Assembly: GCA_027574665.1 (NCBI GenBank) | Contig: CM050655.1 | Span: 1,674,001 to 1,738,000 of the forward strand | Direction of reading: 5' to 3' | Source: Rhynochetos jubatus | Taxonomy: Eukaryota; Chordata; Aves; Eurypygiformes; Rhynochetidae | DNA length: 64,000 bases | In this document: positions 1-13,500 of the stretch, in pieces | How the letters are laid out: every line of letters starts with the position of its first letter | How positions within the stretch are numbered: the first letter of the stretch is position 1 | Program-made: the position numbers and the translations under genes | Notes under the pieces: model-generated | Seen by the model: only the letters and a program-made list of their open reading frames with translations | Databases searched by the model: none | Told to the model about the DNA's origin: nothing

Positions 1-3000
1 CTGGCAGGCTGGCAGCCTTGCAAAACAGTGCAAGGGAACAAAACAGCAAGGTGGGAGCAACAGACTGGAAAGGTAACTTTTCAATAGCAACAGACTTCAA
101 AAGAAATAGAGAAAAAAAAGGGAAGAGAGCTAGAGGAAACAACAGAAGTCGAAATAGCGTTAATCTGCTAACCTTTCCGTGATCTTTGAACAGATAAAAA
201 GATAAAAAAAAAAAAAGCGATAGAAAATAAACCGAGAAATACTACGCATGTGATGAGCAATTAGAAAACAATCACCATTTACTGTCACGGTGCCATGAGT
301 TAGGCACTGTGTTTCACAAAATAAATCATGGCTCTGAACCCAAGACTTGTGAATTGCTGGATAAAACATCAGAAACACTGTCTTGAGTAATTCAACCCAG
401 ACCAAGACACACTAACTCCCTGAAATCAGGGCCCTGCTGCCTGCTACACTGTTGCCTGGGCAAGTGTCACCTGTGACAACTACCCAGAACTGCTTGAACA
501 CAGACATCCTTAAAGATGTTCTGGTCTTTATGTTCAAGGCACTAGTAAAGAACAAGCATGCAAGGAGACGAACGCACGGTCTGGGTCTTTCAAAATGAAC
601 TATTTTATTTTACATTGATTGACATCAAACTGCTGAAGCTGTACATATGTCCCAGCACAGCCCATGTTATCACCCAGTCCATCTGAACTCTGCCCTGTGG
701 CTGCAGGTTTTTCAACATGAAGATAGTTTTTAGGCACAGAAACTAAGCCTCTTCATATTTCCTCAGGGCTGTCATCTGATCTTGTGGGATTTTCCCCTCT
801 CTTTAAATAAATCAAAAAGAAACAAATTATTTTTACATTTAATTTATCTTCAAATAAGACCAGATAATCTGTGACTGTGCACATGAACCCTGCACAAGCA
901 AAACTTAACTATCAGAAGTTACAGCTTTGTGATCCATGGGGCTACAGGAATAGCACACCAGTGCAAGCAAGGGATGCCACACGACACACCATTCATCTTC
1001 CTGGGGACGCTGTCACAAAACTGGACAGATGGCAAAGCTGTAACACCCTGAAACAGGTGGTTTCAGTACCAGGCTTTCATTCATTCTCCCCTTAGCACCT
1101 GTAAGGACATCCAAAGAGAAATTCACTGAAAGCAGCCAGCAAGGGGGACATCTACCTGCTGCCAGGGCAGGACCCTGGCAGCCGGCTCTGCATACCTCGG
1201 TCTCACGGGATATGTGGACCTGCATTTTCCGCAAACCCGCAGGGACATGCAAGCCATCCAGCCAGTCACCCCAGCAAGGAGCCAGCCCTTCCTTGCCCGC
1301 TGGTTTAGGCTCTGTGGCAAGCTGTTTCCCTGGAGCACACTGCACTCCCTGTACCCTCCTGCTGGCTAGGAAAACGCTGCTCAGCAGAGAGGTGACTGAG
1401 CTGCGGAAATGCCAGCAGCGCTGCAGGTGTAGGGAGAACAAGCTACTCTTTCCACGGGGCTAAAAGAACCGCTCAGCCCTGAATGCCATGCTGTGCAAGA
1501 GCCCACACAATGAACAAGGGCAGTCCCACAGCTGCTCACTACTCACTACAATTGTGCTATGGTGTACCTACTCCTGCGAGCACGATTTCACCACTGGGAC
1601 ACACAGAAGGCTTGTGTAAAGAACACTGAGCCTTTAAGGTCATCCTTAAAGCTCGTTCTTCTCCCCCAAAAGTCAGTCCTGAAACTGGCCAGGAAGACAT
1701 GCTTTCTGTCAATGAGGCCTTTGAACAGAAGGCCTGGCACATAGAGGACTTCAGGCCTCTTGCAATGTCATGAGTAGAGATGAAGAGAGTATTTCCATAC
1801 TAACCAAAGAGCAATTCCTGCACACCGAGTCTTGGGTCTTAAGCCGAATTAACGCTGTCTTGTTCATTCTGCTACACACAGAAGAAAAAAAAACCTAACG
1901 TTTTCTTCTTCGTACCTTACCATAGGCTTCTATTAATAAATTAGTGTGCAATTAAAACATTCTCAAACTAGCCTCAAACTCCAGAGAGCATTCGGGCTAA
2001 ATTTGGGTTTTAAATCCTGGGCCTATAATTATTTCATTTCCAAAACAAGGAGCATAGTCAAATAACACAGCCAGTCTGTCTCACAACAGCTAGCACTACT
2101 GTACCTTTCAAAAGCTGACAGCTAATCAACATTGCCTGGGAAACCCATTTTTGACATATTCATGGAACAATGCTGGAAACATCCAGCCTCACAAAACCTC
2201 ATTTGCAGGAGAAAGATTAACACATCCCACTTAATTAACACTGTGAAGAAGTGGTAGAAGTTGAGATTTTATTAGTGGTAAGGATTTTTAGGAGTAATAA
2301 GGATCCATGTTACTGGAAGAAGAAAAAATGAAGATTAAATAAGTGGCAACAGAAAGAAGGGCTGCTGTTCTAATGGAGATCTTGAGAGGGCAAATTATTC
2401 TGTGCATCCCATCTTCATTATCCAATGGACCTGTTTTGGCTGTTGCAGCTACGAAAGGTGACATGAAAAATGCACCACCACATTAAAACTCCTCTGAGCT
2501 ACAACATTCAGGCTGCTAGCTGTGAGTGCACACTGCGCTGTTGCCTGCTCCTTCACTGGGCAAAACCTCTGCCGTGCTGCTGATGCCTCAAACCCTCCTG
2601 TACCTCACCGTGTAACAGCGCTGAGACTGAGCGCGATTGTCCGTGTGTGTATGCAAATAACTGATATGGGTTCCTTGATAAGTACAAAGTGAAATGCCTT
2701 ATCCCATACCTCGGATATCAACCTGAGACGGTGGAAACTGAGGAGCCGCTGAGACTGCCTTAGGAGCAAAAACTTCATCTATGTTCTGTGCAACACATCT
2801 CCCTGGCAAAAGCGTGGGAAGATCACTGATGGGATATCATGTTTCATCATAATTAGCAAAACCTCTTGCAATTAGTGAAATCATGCCTTTTCTCATTCTA
2901 TCACATAACAGGCAGATAAGCACATGAAAATACGCCTACAGCTGTCAACCAGGCAGCATCTGTTTTGAAAGTCATGGTAGGAAGGTCAGCCACAACCTTG

Positions 3001-3599
3001 CTTATAAAGCCCAAGGTGGAGGCAAAGGAGTGGGATTATTCTGGAAGTCCAGCAATGCTTCTCTCCTGTCACAGCAACAAACAAAACTCCCATACACGGC
3101 TCATGCCTTACACCTCCCTTCCCTGAAATAACCCCTAAACCACAGGTTTTCGTGTTTCCAAGAACACCCTGCCACACAGGCGCGCTTTGTTACACGTGGT
3201 TTTGGTTGCATTCCTATCTGGACAGATTACCAGTGTGTTCGAAACACGTTAAATCCATCTGGAAAATTTACGATGAGGTAAAAGGAAAAAAAACCCACCA
3301 ACCAGCAAAAGCAGCCCGAAAGACTTAGTCAAAATTTCTTATGGTTCTGATTTAAAACCTGGAAAACTTACGCGCAGCCAGAGGGACCCAGACCTCCCAT
3401 CCCAAGTCCAAGAAGTAAGGGAGAGGAACTGGCAAGCGGAAAACGATTTCAGGCTGTGACTGGGACTTGCAGTTTGAATTTCTAGCTGAATTATGCTCCA
3501 GTTATTATGATTTTTCTTTGCTGTGTGTTTTTGTTAGAAGCCTGGCCCAGCAGCAGTGCTGAGAGCCGATCAGTGAGGGTGGTGGCTGTCTCACCAGCT
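1..3599. other. Non-coding stretch; possible intron 1 of the gene starting at 4.2 kb
   Basis: No convincing exon, repeat or RNA gene was seen. Open frames here are short and overlap on both strands as expected by chance. If the candidate exon at 4.17 kb is real, this is its first intron. No PAPSS2 kinase-domain sequence was recognised on the minus strand. Confidence 0.45.
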
Positions 3600-4500
3600 T
3601 CCTCGCGCGGGTGGGACCTCGGCAGGGGGAACCCGAAAAGCATTCTCGCTGACCCAACTTTTGGCCTCGCCTGGAGGCTGCCGGTCTCTCTGCGAGCATC
3701 GGCGTGGTGAGCAGCCACGGGATGGCATCCGTGCCGAAGGACGAGTGACCACCCAGCGGGACAGCCGGGCCCTCGCTGGACACGCGTCTGCACCAGCGTG
3801 GACCGACTCGCAGCTAACGCATAAAGATTCGCCCTCGGCACCCAGCACCGTAACGTGATGGTTTTAGCGTCCATCGGCGAGGTGATGGGTGCACCCCAAG
3901 AGGAAAACTCTGGGCCCGGTGCCGGCACTGAGCAGAAGGTGCCCACCACCAACCGAGGGGACCCGCGGGGCTCCAGCCCAGGGAGCCCAGGCAGCCCACG
4001 CCTCCCCAGCACTGCCCGCTTTGGTGCGAGCCGCGACACCCTTGGGGCCAGCGGCGACGCCAGGGATTTCGGGAGAGCGTTGCCTCAGGGAGCTGGACTC
4101 GCCTCGCTACCCGATCAGCCCCCGCCCGCCCGCCATCCCCGCGGCGTGGCCCTACCGTCAGCTGTCGGTTCGACATGGTGACGGGTGGCGCGGCCGGCCC
4201 GGCCGGGGCTATAAGGGCCCCGGCGACACGTAGCGCGTCCCTGCGCCGGCCCCCCTCGCCCTGCGCCCGCCTCCGCCCCCGCCTCCTCTGCCGCCGCCGC
4301 CCCGGCCCGGCCCGGCCCGCAGCGAGGGGAGGCCGGCAGGCCCGGGCGGGGAAGCGGGGCCGGGGAGAGAACGAGGCACCTCAGGGTCCACTCGCCGGGC
4401 CGGGGGAGCGTCGTGGCGGTGCGGGGTCCGGTGCCCCCGAAGGCCGAGTCACCACTCGTGACCGATGGCGTAACACATGACAAGACGTCCCGGCGTGCTG
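3600..4500. promoter_or_regulatory. CpG island, probable promoter of a minus-strand gene
   Basis: The block is strongly CpG-rich against AT-rich flanks. On the minus strand it contains several GC boxes (GGGGCGGAGGCGGG near 4,270), a TATA-like CTTATAG at about 4,214, and an ATG in CGTCACCATGT at 4175-4173, followed 21 bases later by a splice-donor-like GTAGGG. This layout (GC boxes, TATA-like box, ATG, donor within about 120 bases) supports a promoter firing to the left. The plus strand has no comparable arrangement. Confidence 0.7.
4155..4175 (-). CDS. PAPSS2: Candidate first coding exon, possibly PAPSS2 (3'-phosphoadenosine 5'-phosphosulfate synthase 2)
   Basis: The minus strand reads ATG TCG AAC CGA CAG CTG ACG then GTAGGG, giving MSNRQLT and a plausible donor. 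In vertebrates PAPSS2 lies just downstream of MINPP1 in the same orientation, and its N-terminus (starting MS-) is short, variable and encoded by a small first exon before the kinase domain. This fragment lies about 20 kb downstream of MINPP1 on the same strand, as expected. The APS-kinase domain exons would lie left of position 1 and were not found here, so the name depends on synteny and a weak resemblance. It could equally be another gene or a non-coding first exon. Confidence 0.42.
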
Positions 4501-7500
4501 GCATAACGATGCCAATCTAAAATTCCCTTAAAATTAACTGCTGGAGTCTTGCATGACGAGTTCGAGTGCAGGTATGGCACACTGCCGACGGGGCAAGCCG
4601 GGTTCCCACTGTCAGGGCGCGGACCAGGGAAGGCCCGTTTCACCGCCACAATGGGGGCCTTTGGCACAGCTGCACCTCGAGGGTAAAAAGCCAGTGACCC
4701 GGCAAGGCTGGGTCCTGCTCCCAGCAAGGAACCAGACCTGTGTTCAAGGAGAGAGAGGAGGAGCAGGATCCCACGCAAAACAAGACACCTCCAGAAGATA
4801 ATAATGACGTCTAAACCCAAGCAGCACTGTAGGGTGGCCCGCGGCCATTCGGCCAAAATGCCAAGAAGGTTAGAAGGAAACACGCAGGAGTCCATCTGCA
4901 CATGAAGCACAGCAGGTGGGGAGAACAAAAGCCCGCGCTTGACAGCTTTGCCAAAAATCCTCCATTTTCCATCTTTGGAAAAGCTCAAATCCCAGAACGT
5001 TGCTGAACTGGAACACAGGCGACATCCTGGCGGAGGGAAAACCCACTATATCCTTGGAATCATTCACGAGACAGTGACTAAGGAAGAAACATTCCCTGTG
5101 GGTGTGTGATTCTGCACATAGTGTTATTTGTGTGCATGTGGGGGTGTACGGCCCGATCTAGCATGGCACTTGCCCTGTGACCACTTCCTCCTGATCCCTA
5201 CCCATCCACCTGTGAGTCCAGCCCAGGGCTGTGAGGACAGCTATGCAAACGATGCTGCCCCTCCTCTGGGAGGAGATAACTCACTTCAAATTATGCCCGG
5301 CAGAGCAAGCACTCTCTCTAGGTCCAACATGGAAAGCCTGCTTTGGGCATGGGAGTTGTGGGCATCTCCTTGGTACCTGTTTGTCACACGACCACCAGCA
5401 GCCATGTGTGTCCTTCCCCGTAAAAGTACTCCTGTTCCACCTCAGCCCTTCATTCTGGCAGAGTGCCCTGAAGGAAGCCCCCAGTGGAAAAGAAAAAGAT
5501 GGAGGGATTTTGCAAAGCTCCCTGAGGTAAGTGGGAGAAGGACCCTTAAAACAGAAAATGGGAAACCCCAAGGGAGAGATGAAAGGAAAGACAGTGGAAT
5601 ACATGGGGTTCCTCAAATGAGGTCTCGCTGGTGGAGGAACAGGCACAGAGTGGGGAAGGATGATGTGAAGGAATGGGATTGGAAGGAGGCAAGCAGCACC
5701 TGTTCAGCCAGGCAGCCGTTACAGTGCAATCAGCTATCAAATGAACTAATCCCCAGAGTAATTCAAGGTAAACCCAGGATATTACATTTGGGATTAACTC
5801 AGCTAAATAATGCCAGGGTCACTTTTTAGCATCTCTCATTTCGCGCCTTTCCTTAGACTGCTTTTTTGATTGTTCAGCTGCAGATTAAGTTCCTGCCATA
5901 AAAACAACATAGCATGGTTGGGAGAGCAGGCAAATAAGGCTGAACACATTATCCATTGGAAAAGCACATCCTGGTACAAGGAACCCTCCTGCAACCGTTT
6001 CCTAGCCAGGATGAAGGCTATACCCCGGAGGACAGCAGGAGAAGGACATTCAGTGGCAAAGTCTAGGGGTGCACAGCAGAACAGCATGAGCTGCTAAGCT
6101 TTCCTGAGAGCATGGGGGCATCCAGGCATGATGCAAGACTGCTTAGTCTGTTTAGCTGCTGCCCAGAAGTGACTGTATGCCTTGTCTGAATCAGAGCACC
6201 CAGAGTCAGCATCTCATCTTTTATTTGCACACAGGTTTGAGTAAATTTGTTTATGTGAGAGCTTCAGAAGTCATCAACTCAATGTTGACCTGGCAGGAAA
6301 AGTATGCAAAATCTCAGGGAAAATACAGCTGGTTACAGGTTAACCATAGTTGTAATTTTATTTGTGGTTCTGGTCTACAGGAGCAGAGAAGAGCCTGTCT
6401 CATGTCTGATGAGTTAAGTATGCAACTTAATTTCTGTAAATATTATTTTTAGGGGTTTTTTTGTTTGTTTTGTTTAGTTGGATTAAAAAAATGTAATATT
6501 CTCCTTCTGTGGGATGAATTTTAAATTCACATCTTTACACCCTTACGGTACTACCTTTCCTTTGTGTGTCTTCATTAAAGGGTCGAAAACGTGCCCGACG
6601 TGCCCCAAGCAAGTGGGGAAATACGTTTACTGAAGAAAGAGGAGCAGCAAGAAGTGGTCTGTGTGAAAGAAAAGGCAGAAAGAGGGGCTTCTGTAACCAT
6701 AGACCACTGTAAACCATTCTGGCCTGATATACAGCTAGTTCCAGTGAAGACCTTTTTGAAGGAAAAAGAGTTTGTTATCATTAAAAACTATCAGTAGAAA
6801 GGTCAGCAGAAAGACAGAAAGTTTGTGTTACCACGTAACAGAAGAACTAGCTTTGAGAGCATGTAACACCTCCATGTTTCCCCTAGATATCTATCAGTAA
6901 GACAGAAAAGGGGCAACACAATCTCCATTTGTTGCATCATTCTTCATTTCCTACTTCATCAAAGTTACCTCCCCTTCTAGGAATTAAATTGACTGCTCAT
7001 AACCTGCCTGAGAATTTGAGCAAATAAGAAACATTTGCTGTATTTTTTAAAAAATCAAGGTTTTCCTTCTCTATTTTCCCAAGCACAATGCAGAAAATAG
7101 TATGAACTTCTGTAACATTTACTTCTAATAATTAAATATATATGTCTATTGCCTCAAGTTTTAGTTTGTGTGTGCTTTTCACGGAAGTAATTGATGAGAC
7201 ATCATCAGAAATGAAGTAAAACCGAAAAAATCTAGTTGCTTACCTCCAGAGACATGAAGATTAGTGACACTCAATTAATTTTCATTCTTGGAGTATTTAA
7301 CAAGCTGTAAGAGCTTCAGCCTACCGCAGCAGGGGAAAGAAGCAGCACCACAGCAGAGCAGGCACGGTGTCAAAATCTCTCCAGATAGATACAAAAAAAA
7401 GGGCACTTGAGCAGCCTCCCTGGTTGGAAAAAAGCAGCTTCAGGAATGATTTGGCAACTTTTAGGCCCTGTTACTTACACTAAAGCAGTACAGAAAATAT

Positions 7501-10500
7501 CGTTAGTTGCTTACAGGATCAGGGACTTTTGTTCCTCTCCTTACTGGGAGGGACAGAAGAAAGTTATGCCCTGGGTATCTGCCCTTGTGCACGCAGAACA
7601 GGGATTATGAAGCACTCCCTTGGATAGGCTGTACTGCTCTGACATCCAGGTCTCAAAGGGGCCATAAATCTCCAAACAAAAAGCTTTCTTAAGAACCCAT
7701 TGTGCAACCTACTGTTTCACTAACAGGACCCACAGAGAGCAAAATCTATATATAACTCCAACAACAGGCCCGGTGAGCAGCTGCTTGTGAGGCATTTGCC
7801 ACAGCCATCTTCCCAGTCCAAAATCCACTGCAGCACCTGCTAAATGAGAAATCCCATCCCAGCAGAATTCCCAAGAAATTACCTCAAAGTGCCAAGACCA
7901 CGTGAAGGCTTGCCAGCCAGGGCATGACCACCAGTTCCCTCAATACCCACCTTCACATGCCTACTGTAACAAGTTCACCAACAGCAAAGTATCACTTCCA
8001 GCCCCCTGCCCACCTGCAAGGTGGTAGAGGTAGAAATAAAAACAGGCCACATCCTTTTTGCTCATAGGAGAGTATCAACCCTAGAAGTACTGCAGCCTTT
8101 GGGCCAGTGTTATGGAAGGAGAGGGGAGCCCCTTGCAGTGTTCTCCCACGTGAAAGATATAAAAGGGGAGGTCACCGTCCCTGATTTTGCACAACTCTTA
8201 AATCCTTGCACAGATTCCCTCACCTTGCTGACTTCCAACTGGAAAAGCATCGCCCAAATTAACATTGCAGCCCCAGGAGGTGGAGCCCAAAGATCAGCTG
8301 CAGTGTTGTTTTAGTGACACCACGCCCTCCGCAGCTCTCACCTGCACTGCATCATATGCTTGGCAAAGCAGGAGGGAAGGGTGGAGGAAGAAGGAAGGAC
8401 AGCTGAACTTGAATTTGTGCGCCATGAAAGCCCAGCTCTCCCAGGTGCCAGGGCTATGCCAGCCAGGTGAGCAATCCTCCCTGCACTCAAACTACTCTGC
8501 TACTAAGCTGTCTGCTGCATTTTCTTTGCTTTCCTAGCATCAGGGAACCTGCAGGTGAAGGCTTCAGTGTCAGTGCCTTGCTTAGTTTTGCAAGCGATGG
8601 AGACAAAATTGTCATCTTTGGCACCGTTTCTTCTCAGGTCCTCCAGCTTTGTTCTGGTTATGTTTTCCTACATGATCAGTGAAGCGCCGTGCTTCCACAC
8701 TCCCCCAGTCCACAGCTGCAATGACATTACCCTGCAAGTTCACTCATCATCTACAAGCAGTGAGGAGGAGATCCTACAGAGGACAAACAGCCTAAAGACA
8801 GCTCTCAGGAGGGAGCCCACAGGGGAAATCAGTGAAGAAACACCTAAGAAGGGCAGACCCAGACTCAGCAGCTTGTGGTTGTATGCAGACAGCAAAGTCC
8901 CCGGGGAGGCTGTCACCTCAGTTAATGGAGCGTCCTTTGGTCACTGCGAGTCTAACGAATTCTGCTCGTCAAATACCCAATGCGTTAAGATCGATACCTC
9001 TGAAAATTAAATATTCCACAAATTAACATACATAATACCCTTGGCATCAGCCCACAAAGATACCAGCTCCAGTACTGAACTGCCCCAACAAGCAGTTCCA
9101 GCTTATCAACCTCACCTTTCACCCATAGCTTTTCATAGTTTTGAATCCCGTGTATAAGTCAAGTTTGAATCTGCAGCCCTAAAACCTCATTCATAAAATA
9201 TAAAATCAGAATGTTTTATAAACTACAAAAGCAAAGCATGATATGTTGGAAGCATAAGATCCAGGCTGGTAGGGCACTAGCTGCTGGCATAAGGTATTGG
9301 GCCCCTTAATGAGAGCAGGAAACATTTTTTCCTCTCCTTATTCTGTAATTCAAACACATGGGATCATCCCCAACTTTTGGAAAGCTGCTGGAGGTAAGCA
9401 AAAGCTCCAGAAGTGGCAACAAATCAACCACAGAAACCTCCAGCATTGGCAACACCCACTGCTGTTGGAGACTGCTACAGCCAGCAAGAAACTCTAAGTT
9501 CAAAACCAGTTTGCCAAGATTTCACAATGGGAGAAAGGAACCGAGACAGGAAAAAGCTTTGCACCAACCTGTGTCTTTACATCTTTAAAGCACCATCCGG
9601 AAGTCAGGAAAACAAAACACTGCTCTCATTTTAGAAAAAAAGAGGAGAGGGAGAAGGGAAGAATACTGTAGTAATCGGTATCTTCTGATCACCGAGGCAG
9701 GAGATGTATTAACCTTCAGCTTAAGCTCTCAGACATCTTTGCCTCCTTCTGCAGCTCACCACCAGACAGCAGGACAAGTGTGAAGAGAGCTTTTAACAAG
9801 CTGCTATCTTCACAACTATCTCTGCCTCTGAGGACAATTTACCAGCCAACTTTGTGCTCCACGCCATTCCCATCAATGGGCACATGCTTGCCCGCTATCC
9901 ACCTACCCTTTCCTCATACTGCTTCAGAGATCACTTTAAACAACCCAGATGTAGGATTTCTAGGTGTTTTTTTAATCACTGATACACCACTAATGCTCAC
10001 CATCAGCGTCTTACTATCCTACACACCCCCTGGCCTGTAACCAACAGCTCTGAAGGTTCCCAGTGGGACAGCCATTGGGATGGCAACCCTAAACAGCAAG
10101 ACCATATGATTATGGAGATTTGCTACATTAGGGAAATAGTAATAATGAGAAACATACAATTGCACTGCTTCTTTCACTCTCATTTCCAGAGCGGGTACAA
10201 ATATTTGCCCTATGTGAGCACTGCACAACACCCAGATCTCTCAGTCTTGACAGGGGTCCTTGATTTTTCTCACTCACCTCTTTATTCTTTTTTTTTTTTC
10301 CCCTTACTTATATTTCTCTTTTTGACTATGCCTCTCTTTCAAAGCCTACAGTGCCTCAGAGATTTCTCTGCCAGCCCTGCAGAGGCCAGAGCAACCTCAG
10401 CTCTGGTTTGCAGACAGACTGCACACTCTCCTTGCATTTGTATACCACAGCTACAAGAGCAACCAGGGCAGCAAAGGTTTTCACTCCAAGGAGAAGGCAA

Positions 10501-13500
10501 TTCAAAGTGCATTACAAACTTAAGCTGTCGCCCAGTCAGGGCAGATGTGAGGCTCCAAACCACGATCCGAATGGCTCGATGTCCCAGTGCGGACGCTGGG
10601 CTATACATGCTCACCTGGTGAGCTAGCACCGAGATGATCAAGCAACGGCCGCTTTCAGAGCAGAGGAGCTGGTGTTCATCTTGGGACACGGACATGCAGG
10701 TTGAGGCTTTGAGGGTAACACAGAGATGGTGCGGGTGATAGAGCAAAAAGCTGCAAAAAGCAAGCACAGGATGAGAACTAAAAGGGCTTTTATTTGCCTG
10801 AAGGCTGATAATACTGCCTCATCTTTAGGTTGGATCTCAGCAAGACAAGTATAAAATATATCCCAACCAGGGCTTGGATGACAAGGAAAGGAGTATTTGG
10901 CAGGAGAATAGCCAGTGATTTCTGTCTGACTGATTTCCTATAACTGGTCAGGGCAGCTTGTAGATCCAAACATGGAGAAGCTCAGCCAAGGCAAGAATTT
11001 GATGCTGCAGTTTGCTCTAGTCATAAAAGTGTGCTGCTTTCTTTGCATTCATCTTGAAAAATGAATTAGTAACAATCAACGTTACAAATATCTTTGGAAG
11101 CAAGGCAAGGGTTCATTATCTTTTTGTGCTGTGTCATATTGCAGTAAAGATATTTCTTTATCATGTGTAATTTTCTGCTATAGATCCATTGCCTTTGCCC
11201 TGTGTGATTTCTTGTCCCTATCACAGACTTTGGCCTGTATCCCCACCTTGTCCCCTTTACTATACTAAAGATCTCGGTTCACGAAATTACCCCAAAGGGT
11301 CATTTTCACAGACTCATTTCCCCTACAGACTACTGCAATCTAGGAACTCAGGCAGGGAGATTAAAAGCCACACATGCCTTCTTCCAAAATAAGGTTAGCA
11401 CAGAAAAGGGCATAAAAAAGGGCATAAAGCCAGCCTGGTATCTTTGTAGATAAAGCCGTCACCCAAGCAGTCACAACTGAAGGAGTCAACAGAGGTTAAG
11501 GAAGGGTCAAGGAAACCCAACCTTTCCAGGGCCAGCTAGGTTACAGCTGGATGAACATGGGAAGGTAGCAAAGTCAGCTCCTCTCACAACATTTTGAAGT
11601 CTAAGTTCATCCTAATTCTCTTTGCAAAGAAACCAGCACTGCACAAGAGCAGCCCCTACCCATCACTCCCTCTGTCTCCAGACTCCAGACAGTTATGAAC
11701 ACGAGCTCTCTCTAGCACCAAGCACTTTTTTCAGCCAGCACAGTTAACAAATGCCCCGGCATTCCCTGGCTTTGTTGTTCACCTCTTTCCATCTGTCTTT
11801 ATGCCTGTGCAAGGACAGATGAGTTGGGATCTGCAATACATTACTGAGTTTTAGCACTTATTCTCCGTGCCATTTCCCAATGTGATTAGTCACACAGGTT
11901 ACCAGGCAGTCTATCTAACCAAAAGAGACGTACACTGCCACTAAGGTAAATAGCCATTCCTACAGGAAACCATGTTAAAGAACACTTCTGTGAGACTTCA
12001 GGTTTTTTGAACTTGAGATAAATATGCAATTTTTAGAATAACCTAAAGAAGTCTTGTTACCATTCTCCTAGAAAAGCCATCCTTAATTATAGGTGATAAG
12101 CTTTAAAAATATCAGGGTGTCATTATTTACTAGTTGTGAAACATGTTGGGTACTTTATCCAAACACACTGATTTTCTGCATAAGTAATGTCTTTGAAAAT
12201 GCACATTGCATACAAGGAAATACCAGCAAATAATATTCTTTTCTTCTTAGTTGTTTCCTTCAAGTCACTAAGAAAATGCCCAAGCCCATGCTGTCAGCTG
12301 TGTGCCAGGAGTCCTTGGCAAAGGAACAGCAAGTGATACCTCCTCCCGTGAACCTCGAACATTCAATCACTGGGACAAAGGAGAAACAGGGAAAGAGCAA
12401 TGAGAACAAGCCTATTTTCAGCCCCTAAAACCCAACGGACTTGACCAAACAACCACGTTGCTCCTGGCAGCTGTTACAACAGAGAAGAGACATACTGAAT
12501 GTCTTGTTTTGTAGTGGCTGAGCCCAGCAGAATGGACGTTCTACTGGGATATTTCATAAAGGGCCATAGGTATGTCTCAACACACGATTGTCTGTCAGCT
12601 CACCCCATGTCCAGCCAGAAGACAGATGAGACCAGTAGTTCAGTGGTTCACATCAGCTCAATGCCCTAAACAGCATCCTTGGGTGGTGGAGGGCTCTGCA
12701 TTTATAAGTCTCGGATAGCATTAGACTGAGCATGCACTTCCTCAAGGTGTGCTTCAGTGATCTGCCCTCCCTCCTTCCTGACCCACCTTTAAAAAGTCAT
12801 TGCAGGTTAGAAGAATACAATGCATTGAACCAAAGCAACAACTGCAAGGCATATTCTGCTTGCTGCAAAGAAACTAAGAGATTTAACAGCAGCTTCCAGT
12901 CAGGCTTCAGCAAAGCACCTCACCTGGAGTTACACTGCCGACCCAGCACTCAGCCCCCTGTCAGTATAAAAAAAGGGAGATGGAGAAAGAAGAGAATTTC
13001 GTTTATTTGTTCACCCTGCTTTGTTGAGATAACATAACCTATGCTGCTTCCCTCATCCTTCCACCCAGGTTACCACAGGCATCTGTGTAGACATTGGCTC
13101 AGACCTCAGCCCACCTCTGTCTGAGGCAATGGGAAGTAGTGCAGACCACAGTGGGCACTTTCTTTCTCCTCCTACGCAAAGGCAACACTCTGCTCAGCTT
13201 TGATGAAGCATCTACACCCATTATGTTTCCCTGACTTGAAGGAAAACCTTCTTTCCCCTCCCACTCCCTCTCACCCTAGTCCAACGTCATGCACAGCCAC
13301 TGGACCTACACAGCAAGCTAGCTGAGGTCTTTTCGTGCTGTCCATGAGCTACTGTTTTAGGTCATTATCAGTCTGGGGCACTGTGGGCACCGGGTAGCGA
13401 ACAGATAATCTGGTCAATCAGATTGAACTGTTTGGGAGGAGCCCCAGAAAGTAACAAAAAGCCTCAGAACAGGTTAACAGCCCTTTACCTTTCAGCTGGA

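Noticed and set aside
3491-4504. Several overlapping frames on both strands in the CpG island at 4 kb
   Set aside because: Stops are rare in GC-rich DNA. The frames are mutually overlapping and low-complexity; only the short ATG-to-donor candidate was kept.
5128-5829. 233-codon plus-strand frame
   Set aside because: No recognised domain, the start depends on a non-ATG codon, and the composition looks like untranslated sequence; a 121-codon frame overlaps it on the other strand. Treated as chance without conservation data.
6591-6797. Plus-strand 68-codon charged frame
   Set aside because: It starts at GTG, has no splice signals in a sensible arrangement, and matches no known family.
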